From Lycium barbarum (Eukaryota > Streptophyta > Magnoliopsida > Solanales > Solanaceae), in contig NC_083337.1 of the NCBI RefSeq assembly GCF_019175385.1, positions 169,645,713-169,709,712 on the forward strand: a stretch of DNA of 64,000 nucleotides, given 5' to 3'. Positions 40,705-57,356 of this stretch are shown piece after piece. The translations under genes and the position numbers were made by a program. Below the pieces are notes generated by a model that worked only from the letters and a program-made list of their open reading frames with translations, made no database searches and was not told the origin of the DNA. Every line of letters starts with the position of its first letter. The first letter of the stretch is position 1.

Positions 40705-42767
40705 GTGGTTTGGATTCCTCCGGCTGTCCGGAATCTCAACGAATGGGTTACTGCTCTCCTCAGCCAACATACCCACGACGATCGGACATGGGGACTCCTT
40801 TCTCGTGGTCGATGGATTGCCCAAAACCACGGTAATATTTTGCTTCTATTGGTGTTCATGACATTTTCCACCTCTCCTTTGTGTAACATCTTCGGCTTTT
40901 AGGTTTGCCCAAGGGTTCGGTGGACCCGAGATCAGAATCAGTAGCTGAACATGCTACTTTGGCACCCGAGTTCGACTCAGCGGGTACATCCCGTATCCTT
41001 GATGCCGCCAACAAAAGAAGAAAGCCCTCGGACAAAGGGCAGAGACCGAAGAAAAGGGCTAGGAGTGTCGTTAGGACTTTAAGGGATGAAACAGAGCCCG
41101 AGCTCCTCGTTCGGAGGATCAGTGTGGCCCCTTCCGTGGCTTCCATTCCGGAGGAGGGTATCACCGCTTCATCACTTCCTTCAGCGGGGAAGGACCTTCA
41201 GCTCTGGTATTACATACAGGTAGGGAAGAAATTCATTACCCGATTCCTCTAAGGTCGATTGAATTCGTTGATATTTCAGGTGATGCTTCTTCCGAAGAAA
41301 CCCCTCTGCAAAGGACAAGAAGATCCGGGAAGGCACCTGCTGCCGAAGTCGGTCAAAGGATTGAGCTGGTTCCTCAGGCCGAAGTCCCCACGGATGTTGG
41401 TCCGCTACCCGACTATGAGACTGCCGCAACTTCGGAGATCCCGGCCTTTGACGAAGCTGTTGAGGTTCCTCCGAGTTCTCCAACTCCGGCCTCAAGACCG
41501 GATGAGTTTGATGACTTATTTTCGGACACTCCTCCTGCTACCGGCGAAGCTGCTGGTTTCGGACATCTCCCGATCCCTTGAGCCACGAGGGCGGCCAGCC
41601 GGACCACCGAGACTGGTTCTAGGGATAGCCTGGTGCGTGTCTTCCCGGCCCCAATCTTAGAACCGAGGAGGACAAGATCGGTTGTGATCACCGTTCCCGA
41701 GGATTGTAGCTTTCTTTCTCGCACGGTGGGTGTGGCTAGCTACCTGAGGCCTCTTATCTCGGATTCGAACAAACGAAAGATGAACGGAGTCCCTTGGCAG
41801 TGCCTCATTAGCAAGGGTATGCACGCGGGAAATTGAGTAAGTTTATCAGCCATCCTTGCAAAATTTCATTGAGAATTTTAATCTCGTTCATTCAAGTTTT
41901 TAAATTCATTTGCAGAGTGTGGTGCTTGTCAACGAAGCCTTCTTCCGTGCTCAGCAAGAGGTGGACGATCTTAAGGGCCAACTGGATGCCCAAGGTCGAG
42001 AAACGGAGAAATTTCAGCACCTTCTGCGAGTGAAGGAGGATGAGTTGTACCGAGCAGTTACTCTTTCCAACCTCCAACCCGAGCTCGATGCAACAAAGGC
42101 CGAAAATCATTGATTAAAGGGTGAGCTGGTTGAGATGGTCGAATATAACCGGCGTCTCGAGGCGGACAAGATCGGCCTTAGCCGAGATAACACTCATTTT
42201 TCCTCAAGGCTTGGTGAGCTCGAAACCACCATCTCTCAACTCCGGAAGGAGCTGGACTCTGTCAGGTCCGATGCTACGAGCATGGCCGAGAGGCATCGGC
42301 TGTTCAAATCTGAGAGTGCCCGGTACAAAGAGCGGATGAGGGTGGTTGAGGAGAAGGCGGAGAAGAGGACCTAGATATGTGATGACCTAAAAATCGAGCT
42401 CGAGGAGACGGTTGATGCTAATCACCTTCTTAAGGCCGAGCTCGAGTCGGCCACTCAAATGCAAAAGGTCTTCGAAGAAGATCGGGATGTTCTGGCGGCA
42501 AAGCTAGCCCAGGCCGAGGCCGATTTGGAAGAAGCCCTTAAGAGTGTGGAGGCTGCCGAGGCTCATACTACTATTGTTGTTGAGTATGAAAAGTGGAAGT
42601 CTCGGAGGATCACCCTTGAGCAAGCCGGGCATGGCTTTGTGGATCTTCCGGCCTTGATACTCGAGGCTAAAAAAGTCGAGGAAGAGGCTAAGGGTGCCCT
42701 TGGGGCTGACTCCGACGACTCTGAGCGGATAGTGTCCGAACACTCCGGATCCAGCCATACCGGATAG
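40705..42767 (+). pseudogene. Tat opposite-strand ORF, C-terminal coiled-coil exons
   Basis: 40705-40830 reads AVRNLNEWVTALLSQHTHDD and RGRWIAQNHG, followed by G|GTAATATTTTG and CTTTTAG|GTTTGCCC, a plausible GT-AG intron (about 40831-40902). Charged regions follow, then 41910-42767 with long heptad-rich helices: QQEVDDLKGQLDAQGRETEK, LGELETTISQLRKELDSV, AKLAQAEADLEEALKSVEAA. Stops at 42112 (TGA) and 42372 (TAG) break the frame, and it ends at 42765-42767. The coiled coil suggests oligomerisation; function is unknown. Confidence 0.6.
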
Positions 42768-44030
42768 ATCGGGGCTTGTACTTAGCCTTTTGTTCTTTTT
42801 GCCTTTGTAGGGGTTTCCGATGTAAAAACCTTTGTATAAATGGAACATGCGTTTTCATTGATTTTGATTATTCTTTTGTTTGACAAGCTATGAATTTTGC
42901 TTGAATTGTCGGTCCGTTTTAAGGACAAGCAGACTCGGAGTCATTATTCCGCACTGTGCCTAAATTTTGGCTTTTTCTCTTCGTCCGGTATGTTTTGTCT
43001 GGGAATTTGATCTAGTTTTTGCCCGTGGGACTTATCTTATGCTTTGTGAATTCAGACGTAACCGAATCACGATAAATATTTTTAGGGCCGGTATTTTTCG
43101 GCTATTTTTTAGGGCCGGTGTTTTTTAAACACCTGAATCCCAGCCTTAGCCAAATTTTGATATAACAGTCCCCGTTCGAGGGAGTTTAACGATTTTGGCT
43201 CGGTTCACTATGACCTTGTAGCCTTTGTCGAATTTCGACTGTAGTGCTCGGAATATGGTATATGAATGGAGCAATGCCGAAATACGGCGATAATCATCGG
43301 GTAGGGTGTTTTAACAAAAAGACATCCGAGATATCGTTATCCGAACATTCGATGATTTTTGTATTGCAAGTATTTGTACAAGATATGAGAATTTTGTTTC
43401 CTTCTGCTTTTGCCGTAGCAAATACTAAATGGACACGATTCATTCTGATCGTTTGGTCCTTACATCGAAACCTAATGCAGAAGGTCCGGTCTTAGTTTTG
43501 CCATAGCAAATACTGAGTGGACACGATTCATTCAGATCGTTTGGTCCTTACATCGAAACCTAATATAAAAGGTTCGGTTTTTATTTGTTGAGCTCCTCCG
43601 TTTTTCATTAACCGGGGTAAACCTCGATGTGGGTATAATAGTCCCTATTGCTTATCCGGGCTGCATGATCGGGTAAGCGCTATTAAGTCCCCACTCATAG
43701 GGTGTGACCCCGAGTTTCCGGGCGTTTGTCCTTGTCTTTGTCGAGTAACACGTTGTACTTGTTGCCTCATTAAAAACCTTGTCGGAAAATCCATTTTGGG
43801 ACAAAACCGTACTAAGGAAAAGAGTGCAACACGTGTTTTCAGACCTAGATTCTAACTCTATCCGGTACTTGACTTCCTGCAAAAAGAAAAAGGTTAATCG
43901 AAAAACACGAGGTGTCTATACCTTAGCAGTAGTATCTCTTCAAATGAGCCACATTTCAGTTATTGCGCAACCGTTGTCCGTTCATGGATTCCAGCTGATA
44001 TGATCCTTTACCCATTACCTCGTTTATTTT
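42768..44030. other. Non-coding gap between Tat integrase and the opposite-strand ORF
   Basis: The two transcription units of the Tat element would converge here. An 88-bp direct repeat starts at 43408 and 43496 (TTTTGCC(G/A)TAGCAAATAC, then GGACACGATTCATTC). AATAAA-like signals for the plus-strand ORF may lie near 42835-42870. No coding frame was recognised. Confidence 0.6.
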
Positions 44031-44924
44031 CTACGGTCCTTCCCAGTTCGGAACCAATTTTCCTTCGTTGGGATTCTTGGTGTTCAAGGTAACTTTCCGA
44101 AGCACCAAGTTCCCAGCTTGGAGATGCCGAAAATTGGCTCTCCAATTGTAGTATCTTTCCATTCTCTGTTTCTGGGCTGCAATACGGACCAACACGTTTT
44201 TGCGCAGTTCATCCGTGAGGTCGGTTTTTACGGCCATGGCCTCCTCGTTTGACTCCTCGGTGGTATAGCTGAACCGGAGACTCGGTTCACCAACTTCTGC
44301 GGGAATGAAGGCTTCAGCCCCGTAGACCATCGAGAAAGGAGTTTCTCCCGTGCTTGATTTCGATGTGGTTCTGTAAGCCCACAATACCTTCGGTAATACC
44401 TCCCTCCAGTGATGCTTTGATGCTTCAAGTCTTTTCCTCAGATTTTGAATTATTGTTTTGTTCGTGGATTCCGCCTGTCCGTTTGCACACGGGTGATATG
44501 GAGTTGATACAATTTTCTTGATCTTCAACCCTTCGAGGAAATCGTTGACTTTGCCGCCCACAAACTGAGGACCATTATCACAAGTTATCTCGGCCGGGAT
44601 GCCGAAACGACAGATAATGTGGTCCCATATGAAGTCAATGACCTTCTTTTCTCTAATTCTTTCGAAGGCCTGTGCTTCAACCCATTTAGAGAAATAGTCA
44701 GTCATAAACAAAATAAATCGGGCCTTACCTGGTGCCCATGGTAATGGACCAAAAATGTCCATTCCCCACTTCATTAAAGGCCAAGGTGACACCACCGAAT
44801 GCAGCAACTCCCCGGGCTGATGAATCATCGGAGCATGCCTCTGACACCAGTCACATTTCCGGACAAAATTCTTTGAATCTTCCTCCATCCGGTTCCAGTA
44901 ATAACCGGCCCTGATAATCTTTCA
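44031..44924 (-). pseudogene. Integrase of the Tat-lineage element
   Basis: A 285-residue open stretch contains CDWCQRHAPMIHQPGE (zinc domain end), MDIFGPLPWAPGKARFILF with the first D, YFSKWVEAQAF, TCDNGPQFVGGKVNDF with the second D, and YHPCANGQAESTNKTI with the catalytic E. It ends at a TAG after NWEGP (44031). All three catalytic residues remain. Confidence 0.9.
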
Positions 44925-46352
44925 GACCAGAGCTTCAGCACCGGAGTGGTTGCCGCAAGTTCCCTCGTGCACCTCTCCCATCACATACTCCGTTTCTCCG
45001 GGACCCAAACACTTGGCCAGGGGTCCGAAGAAAGACCGTTGATACAATTGGCCGTCTACCAAGCAGAAACGCGTAGCTTTCGTCCTTAATGATCGTGATT
45101 CTTTTGGGTCATTCGGGAGCTTTCCATCACGCAAGTAATCGATGTACTTGTTGCGCCAATCCCAAGTTAAACCCATTGTATTTATTTCGGCATGTCCGTT
45201 TTCTATCGCCGTATTCATCAAGTGCGCCGTAGTCCCGGGGGTGATTTCTTCCCCTTCGACCGAAGATCCCAAATAGGCTAATGCATCGGCTTCGCTGTTC
45301 TGCTCCCTCGGTACATGCTGCATGATCCATTCTTTAAATCGATGTAGTATCACTTGGATTTTTTCCAGATACCTCTGCATCCGTTCGTCCTTAACTTCGA
45401 AGACGCCATTCACCTAGTTAATGACCAAAAGAGAATCGCATTTTGCCTCGATTATTTCGGCCCCCATGCTCCAGGCTAATTCCAAACCTGCAATCATAGC
45501 CTCATACTCGGCTTCATTGTTAGTCAATTTAACAGTTCTAATGGATTGTCGAACAGCATCCCCGGTCGGCGTTCTAAGGACGATTCCTAGTCCGGAACCT
45601 TTGAGGTTCGAGGCTCCGTCCGTGTGCAGTGACCAATTACCCGAAGCTTTCCCCGAGGTTAGCAGAAGTTCTTTCTCAACCTCGGCGACCATAGCCGGGG
45701 TAAAGTCCGCCACAAAATCGGCCAAGATCTGGGACTTGATGGCCGTCCGAGGCCTGTATTCAATATCATATCCGCTAATTTCTACGACCCATTTAGTTAG
45801 TCTACTCGATAATTTCGGTTTATGCATGATGTTTTTTAGGGGGTAAGTAGTCACTACACATATCGGATGGCATTGAAAGTAGGGCTTGAGTTTTCTAGAA
45901 GCACTTACCAATGCCAATGCCAATTTTTCCAAGTGGGGATAATGGGTCTCCGCATCCCCCAAAGTTCTACTTACATAATAAATAGGTAATTGCGTACCTG
46001 ATTCTTCTCGGACCAAAATGCCACTTACCTCCACTTCGGAGACAGCAAGGTAGAGAAAAAGTTGCTCGTCCGCTTTTGGTGTATGCAATAGCGGTGGGCT
46101 GGACAAATACCTTTTTAATTCTTGTAAAGCTCTTTGACACTCCGGTGTCCAAACGAAGTCATTCGTCTTCCTCAGTAAGGAAAAGAAGCGGTGACTCTTG
46201 TCCGAGGACCTCGATATGAAACGACTCAGCATCGCTATCCTTCCGGTGAGCCTCTGCACTCTTTTGACGTTACTCACCACCTCAATATCCTCGATGGCCT
46301 TGATCTTGTTCGGGTTGATTTCAATCCCCCGGTTTGACACCATGTAACCCAA
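44922..46352 (-). pseudogene. RNase H plus second RNase H-like domain of the Tat-lineage element
   Basis: 46352-45414 begins MGYMVSNRGIEINPNKIKAI, the RT connection, followed by a degenerate RNase H (FLYLAVSEVEVSGILV, IYYVSRTL). A second domain has LHTDGASNLKGSGLGIVL, NNEAEYEAMIAGLELA and CDSLLVIN, the D-E-D layout of the extra RNase H found in Tat elements. A TAG at 45414-45416 splits it from its end (VPREQNSEADALAYLGSS) and the linker to integrase. A TGA at 44922-44924 ends that frame. Confidence 0.86.
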
Positions 46353-47172
46353 AAATTTGCCAGACCGCCGGGTTGAGCTTCATGTTATATTTGTGGAGTA
46401 CATCGAAGGTTTCCTGCAAATGCTTTAAATGGTCCTCTGTTTCCAGGGACTTGACCACCATGTCGTCAATATAAACTTCTATTGTTTTCCCTATTTGTTC
46501 TTCGAACATCCCATTAACTAGGCGTTGGTAAGTTGCACCGGCATTTTTTAATCCAAAAGGCATGACATTATAATAGTAAGTCGCATATCAGGTAATAAAG
46601 GATGTTTTCTCTTGATCCTCCGGGTGCATCCGGATTTGGTTATACCCGGAGTAGGCAACGAGAAAACTTAACATCTCATGCCCGGCCGTCGCATCGATCA
46701 TTCTATCGATGTGAGGCAACGGAAATGAATCTTTCGGGCATGCTTTGTTTAGATCCTTGTAATCAACGCACATTCGAAATTTATTACCTTTTTTCGGCAC
46801 CATTACTACGTTAGCTATGCAATCCGGGTATTTTACCTCCCGGATAGAGCCTATTTTTAAAAGATTCGTTACCTCGTTCTTTACGAATGCATGTTTTGCC
46901 TCTGCCATGGGCCTTCTCTTCTGCTTCATCGGGGGAAACCTCCCGTCTAAACTGAGCTTATGAGTTGTTACCTCCGGTGGCCCACCTGTCATATCTATAT
47001 GGGACCATGCGAAGCAATCGACATTAGCTCGAAAAAATTCAATTAACTTGTTCCTGAGCTCCGAGGTTAACCCCGTGCCCAGGTATACCTTTCTATTCGG
47101 TAGATACTCGAACAAGATGATCTGCTCCAGCTCCTCTACTGTTGACTTGGTTGCATCCGAGTCATCGGGCAT
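46321..47172 (-). pseudogene. Reverse transcriptase of the Tat-lineage element
   Basis: 47172-46588 carries VVMVPKKGNKFRMCVDYKDL and CPKDSFPLPHIDRMID, then a TGA (46588-46590). The same frame continues MPFGLKNAGATYQRLVNGMF and VYIDDMVVKS with the catalytic YIDD box. After NMKLNP a short stretch is missing and the frame shifts; the gene resumes from about 46360 in the next frame. Confidence 0.88.
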
Positions 47173-47336
47173 GACGAAAGATCTGGGTACACCGAAATCA
47201 TCCTCTTCATACCCCGGATCTGACCCGAGTGCTTTGATTGCTATTTGGCGTCCTTTCCCTCGATTGAATCTTCTTTCTGTTGATCCGATTTTTTGGGGTG
47301 AGGTGTCGCTTCCTCGAACATCTCCCTTGCAGCGGG

Positions 47337-48050
47337 TTATTCACCTCGGATGGTCTTTATCCCCTCCGAGGTAGGGAAATTTAGCAGCTGATGCAATGTC
47401 GATGGCACGACCCTCATGCTATGTATCCAGGGTCTACCCAGTAATGCATTATACTTCATATCTCCTTCGATTACATAGAACACCATTTGCTGGATAGTGC
47501 CATCGATGTTTACCGGCAATGAGATCTCCCCCTTTGTGGTTTCGCTCGTCATGTTGGACCAGCTGAGTACCCGGGCTACCGGTACAATCTGATCGAGTAG
47601 CCTTAGCTGTTCGACCACTCTCCACCGGATGATGTTGGCCGAGCTACCTGGGTCAATCAAAATACGCTTAATTTGAGTTTTAAAAATAAGAATAGTGATT
47701 ACCAATGCATCATTGTGCGGTTGAATGATGCCTTCTGCGTCCTCGTTGCTGAAAGAGATGGAACCCTCGGGTATATAATCTCGGCCGCGCTTTTCACGCA
47801 CAGCAGAAACCTTGGTTCATTTCATCATCGGCCCTCGTGGGGTATCGGTGCCCTCGATTATCATGTTGATTACCTAATGAGGGTCTACTGGTTCGGCCCG
47901 TTTATAAGTCTCCCTTTCTTTGTAGTGACCTTTGGCTCATTCACTTAACAATTCTCGGAGATGGCCATTCTTTAGTAACCGAGCCACCTCCTCTCTTAGC
48001 TGGCGACAGTCCTCAGTTCTGTGCCCGTGGGTTCCATGATATTCACACAT
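47337..48050 (-). pseudogene. Zinc knuckle and aspartic protease of the Tat-lineage element
   Basis: CEYHGTHGHRTEDCRQLREE is a CCHC-like zinc motif at the gag end. Stops at 47937, 47874 and 47817 (TGA, TAG, TGA in the reading frame) separate it from an open protease stretch 47801-47337. That stretch has the active-site motif RILIDPGSSANII (D-P-G-S instead of D-T-G-S) and NALLGRPWIHSM. The domain core is intact, but translation from gag would stop. Confidence 0.82.
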
Positions 48051-48095
48051 CACGTTCGGGTCCCGTTGGCTCGGGTCTGACCTTAGTGGTCTCGG

Positions 48096-49583
48096 CTATC
48101 TTACATCTGCGATGCGACCAATGGCCGAGACGAGGCCCGAAGTATTGACATTGAAGTTGTACTCCGATATCCTCGGCAAGTCTTTGTTGCTGGCCGAGCT
48201 TCTGGCATAGCTCCTGAATGAGAGACCTCGACTGTTCGACGGGCGCTCAACCCGTTTATCACCCCGACCGGAGAAATGACTCGGGCCTACCCTTGATTTT
48301 TCCGACCTGAAGCTTGGTTTCTTCGAATGAGAGTATGGCCGATACCTTTCCCTCGATGATCTTGCCTCCGATTCGTAATTCTTTCTTGATCTCTCCGAAC
48401 TTTTATTCATATTTACGGGCCCTAAAGAAAGCTCGAGTTGGTCATCCTCCACCCGAATCTTCGACTCATATCGGTTATGGACATCTGCCCAGGTCACAGC
48501 CTCATATTCCAGCAAGTTCTCCTTTAATTTGAATGAAGCCGTCGAGCTCCGAGGATTAAGCCCCTTTGTGAAAGCTTGTGCAGCCCATTCCTCCAGAACC
48601 GGAGGGAGCTCCATTCGTTCCCATTGGAATCGGTTGACAAATTCACGCAGTAACTCGTTATCTCTTTGAGTTATACGGAAAATATCTGCCTTACGGGCCT
48701 GCACCTTTTTGGCACCGGCGTGAGCCTTTATGAAAGCATCGGCGAGCATTTCGAAAGAAGTGATCGAATGCTCGGGAAGATGGTCGTACCAAGTCAACGC
48801 TCCTTTTGACAGAGTTTCCCCGAACTTTTGCAGCAACACGGATTCAATTTCATCTTCTTCCATATCATTTCCTTTTATAGCGCAGGTGTATGAGGTCACG
48901 TGTTCGTGAGGGTCCGTTGTGCCGTCATATTTCTGGATATCCGGCATTTTGAACCTCTTCGGGATCAATTTCGGTGCTGCACTCGGAGGAAAAGGCCTTT
49001 AGATGTACCTCTTCGAATCCGGCCCTTTCAGAATAGGTGGATCCCCCAGTATTTGGTCCACCCGAGAGTTATATGTTTCCACCCTCTTTTCGGTCGAGTC
49101 TACCCACTTTGCCAACGTTTCGAGCATTCTCAGTACCTCGATGGATGAACCAGCTCCGAACCCATTGCTCTCAACCATCCGTGCCTCCTCTCTTCTGGGT
49201 TCAGCAACACCCTTCGTATTCTCCGGGGTCATTTTATCACTTCTGTTCTGCAACTGGGCTATTGTGATTCCTTGTTCGGCAATCGCTGCTCTCTGTTCCT
49301 GCAACATTTCAAAAATCAAACGTAAGTCAATATTATCACCCGGGGTATCCGGTACTTTCCGGCCCTGTGTCCGGGACAAAGTAATTGAATTGTGAGTATT
49401 TAAGGGATCGATGGCCGGTTGGGCGGCATTCTCCTGGTTCACAGTGTTTTGCCGGTTGAGGCCCTCCCTCGAATTAACGGGGTTCGGGTCAGCGGGGTTT
49501 GGTAATCCTCGTGGCCCGCTGTCTTCATTTTCGGCCACAATCTCGTTGTTGTTGACGTGACCAGATTGTCCACTATTAGCCAT
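48096..49583 (-). pseudogene. Gag of the Tat-lineage element, with in-frame stop
   Basis: ATG at 49583 opens a frame with an N/Q-rich start, then IFEMLQEQRAAIAEQGITIA. After a TAA at 48999-49001 it continues in the same frame with the capsid-like region: YDGTTDPHEHVTSY, GALTWYDHLPEHSI, FVNRFQWERMELPP. A TAG at 48096-48098 ends the second part. The frame then continues into a zinc-knuckle-like CEYHGTHGHRTEDC near 47990-48050, followed by further stops. The stops fit single C-to-T changes. Confidence 0.85.
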
Positions 49584-49673
49584 TTGGTCCGTTTTTACAG
49601 AGACGAACAGAAGATATTTTTTTATTCTAACGGGTAAAATAGAGATCTAAATCAAAAACCACTACTATCCTAG

Positions 49674-49691
49674 CCCCACGGTGGGCGCCAA
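49674..49691 (-). other. Primer binding site of the Tat-lineage element
   Basis: The minus strand reads TTGGCGCCCACCGTGGGG two bases after the 5' LTR end. It begins with TGG as expected for the complement of a tRNA 3' CCA end. The tRNA identity was not assigned. Confidence 0.6.
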
Positions 49692-49693
49692 AC

Positions 49694-50365
49694 TGTTTAC
49701 CCCAAATTTGGATAATCAATTAAATTTATGAGTGAGGTATAAGATATGTGGTTGAACTTTGATCTATTCTTTGATTAAGAGAAAATGATTTAATATAAGC
49801 TATGAGTAATCTGAATAGTGATTGATGGCTTGTAACAATGCGTGTATTAAATCATATATTGTATTGCTTTATGATCAAATCTAAGAACACAATAAATCCG
49901 GACCAAAATCAGATAATAAGTGGGAGAGTTTTGTATATTTTGCTATTACAAAGATGTTCTAGATTTGGGAAGCCAACTCCTAAAAGTAGGGTAATGGCCC
50001 CTATTTATAGTTTTGTCTCATGGGCTTCATAAAACATAAGGCCCTAAAGAATAAAGAAAAACCCTAAAATGGATAAGGTTGGTCGTACGGTCTGACACCC
50101 GTACAATTGGCAGTATAATGTGGCAGAACAGTATTGACGCGTGGCAATTGTGTAACGGATCACCCGGACCAACGACCACGATCAAACGGACCAACGGCCA
50201 CGATCAACTCGGCTATGGAGAAATCGGATCAAACGATGTTCTTCACTTTCTTCGATTCAAACACTCCTCCGGTCCCAAAAGAATCTATATGCTCGTACTT
50301 GTTTCTTTCTTCTCTCGGTCACCGGTCCCACCGGTCCAGCATATATCCGATTTTTACCGTATACA
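49694..50365 (-). repeat. 5' LTR of the Tat-lineage element
   Basis: 672 bp, matching 28184-28855 with about nine substitutions and no indels. It is followed outside by GAAGT (50366-50370). Confidence 0.93.
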
Positions 50366-50370
50366 GAAGT

Positions 50371-52220
50371 AGTAAGGAAAATATTCTTTTTTAGATAGAA
50401 AATATGAAAGAATTGATTTACATCCAGCTGGAATTTATTTTGCTGCGACAATTACGGAAGATCATTAAGTTTCTGGCATGCCAGATTTTACGAAAAAGAT
50501 TGGCGGTTTCGTTTTTGGAAGGTTTGGCAATAGACGGTAAGTATGATTAAATTGGCTATTACTGATATATTGATTGTTGTGTCAATAATTCGTATTGTTG
50601 TGTTAATAATTCGTTATGTCATTTTTAACAATGTATACTTATGCCATCTTCTCAATTTTTTAAACAAAAAAAACCGTCCTATAGTTGTGCTCGTTTCCAT
50701 CCAAAATAATCGGGCAAAAGGCGATACCTAAAAATTAGATACCAAGATGCAATTTACTCTTCGAAGAGATGTTTTCTTATTGGCATTTGGCAATATGATA
50801 AAGGGAAAATAACCCTCTATGACTATTTAAAAATAATAATTATTCGAAATAGCTCATGTTTGTAATATTATCGGAAATGGCTCAATTTGTACTCTCCCTT
50901 CAAAAGCCTATAAATGTGATTCCATCAGGCTGGGGCTACCTTGGATATAACATAAGTGATAATACAATTGAATTTTTTTTGTATATTGTTGTAAACAATT
51001 GAATTTTCTTGGATATAAACAGCTATATACATTATTATACACTTTTATACAAGGTTGATACATTGTCTACTCCAGATTTATAAAGTTGTATACTATTGTA
51101 AATGTTGTATCTTGTGAAAAAGTGGCTATGCGGGATGTAATTTAAAAATATGACTACGCAAATGTAATTTTATATGCTAGATTGTACATTAGTGAAATTT
51201 CCCCGCATGATAAACCAAACCAAAATTTTCGGATAAACTTGCTCTATCTTATTGATTATTAGAACCTATACATTAGATTGGAAAATCAATGTCTCCAAGA
51301 GTTGCTCCCTCAATGTGGTAGAGCGGTGGTGCATCATGGACAAATTACTTGGAAATCCAATTCGTTTTTTACGTTTGGGTTTTAGAGTGGTGTTGCATTA
51401 CTTTTTTAGGATCTTTAAACATGATTAAGCGGAAAAAAATCCGTCTAATCTCTTGTATCGCAACTCAAATATGTACATAGAGAGGTTCATGAAGGAAACT
51501 TCAAAGCACGGTCATCTTTTCCACTAAACATTTTAAAGAACCAATTAAAATTTTGACGGGTGTACAAGCAGTTGGAAGTACTAAAATAACACTTGCAAAT
51601 CGATGTATCCTTTGCTCTCGGATACGGTCAGACTAGAGGACTTATTATTTCACTAATACCAATAAGTTGTAGCAGTTCCAACAATTTACTATTCAATTAG
51701 TGTAACCTTTCCACTCTTTCGCGTTTATCATTCCACCTAAACTTTGAAATCGCAATGAGCGGTAACTCAATATACACATCGACATAGTTGAAGTAGCGCA
51801 GTGAGCAAGTTCCGGTAAAAGAACAAGAAAAAAAGAGAGAACTTTAGTTGAATCAATACACAAAAATGAGGAACTTGAGATGCTATGCACCTTTGCCATA
51901 AGCCAAACTGAAGCAATTGAAATACCCGATACAATTCCCATGTATGGACCGTCATTTACAGGCGATGCACCTAGCAGATGCCGAAAACAGATTCAAAGCA
52001 CAAATGAAAGTGGCTGATGCAAGGCGTACTAAGTTAATAATGGAAAACAGATTAAGCGCAAAACAAATAGCTGACAACCAACCAGAGGTTCTCAATGTAC
52101 TAATGTTATGTTTTCGCCAGGAGACCAGAAACATCAACATGAATAAAGCGAACTAAAGTTTTAACCGAAAACAGAGTAATCAAGTCGAGGACAAAGATGA
52201 CCAGAAGTGATACATTATGA
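50371..52220. other. Intergenic region between the Tat element and RPT2
   Basis: No gene was recognised. It contains a possible foldback repeat (50803-51203) and AT-rich DNA. The last few hundred bases (about 51950-52220) are probably the RPT2 3' UTR and flank. Short frames here have no coding character. Confidence 0.5.
50803..51203. mobile_element. Possible foldback/MITE-like repeat
   Basis: The block starts GGGAAAATAACC and ends GTGAAATTTCCCC, with repeated GGCTATGCGGG/GACTACGCAAATG and TATACATTATTATACACTTT tracts inside. This resembles a common Solanaceae repeat. The inverted termini are short, and no target duplication could be fixed. Confidence 0.35.
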
Positions 52221-57147
<4,927 letters not shown>

Positions 57148-57356
57148 GATTTTTTGCTGTGAGTGAGAAGAGAGTAGAGAGGAAGAGAGGTTCGGAAATA
57201 GGTTAAGGATATTTTTGGGTTATGCTTTTCTTTCTTTACAAGATATGTATAGATATTTAGGCGTTAACTCTAACAATCGCTAAAATGTTTACTATTATAC
57301 TCCCGTTTTAAAAAGAGCATTCACTTAGTCAATTGTCCGCTCATAAAAAAAAAACA
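57148..57356 (-). promoter_or_regulatory. RPT2 5' UTR and proximal promoter region
   Basis: The minus strand upstream of the ATG is pyrimidine-rich (CTCTCTACTCTCTTCTCACTC), as is common in plant housekeeping leaders. No clear TATA box was seen. Confidence 0.35.

Larger units (their letters stand above)
28184..50365 (-). mobile_element. Tat-lineage Ty3/gypsy retrotransposon, complete but decayed
   Basis: Two 672-bp LTRs (28184-28855 and 49694-50365) start TGTATACGG and end GGTAAACA on the minus strand and differ at about nine positions (1.3%). Perfect GAAGT target duplications flank the element (28179-28183 and 50366-50370). Coding order on the minus strand is gag, protease, RT, RNase H with a second RNase H-like domain, integrase. 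The second RNase H and the opposite-strand extra ORF place it in the Tat lineage. At least eight nonsense codons and one deletion break the polyprotein. A complete Tekay element is inserted at 29518-40004, so the element itself is about 11.7 kb. The tRNA primer site and LTR pairs confirm the orientation. Confidence 0.95.

Noticed and set aside
40632..41724. Minus-strand frames across the Tat opposite-strand ORF
   Set aside because: The plus strand carries the ordered domain, an intron and coiled coils; the minus frames have no family motif.
51917..52156. Plus-strand 79-residue frame downstream of RPT2
   Set aside because: No recognisable motif, no start context, and it overlaps the likely RPT2 3' flank; probably chance.
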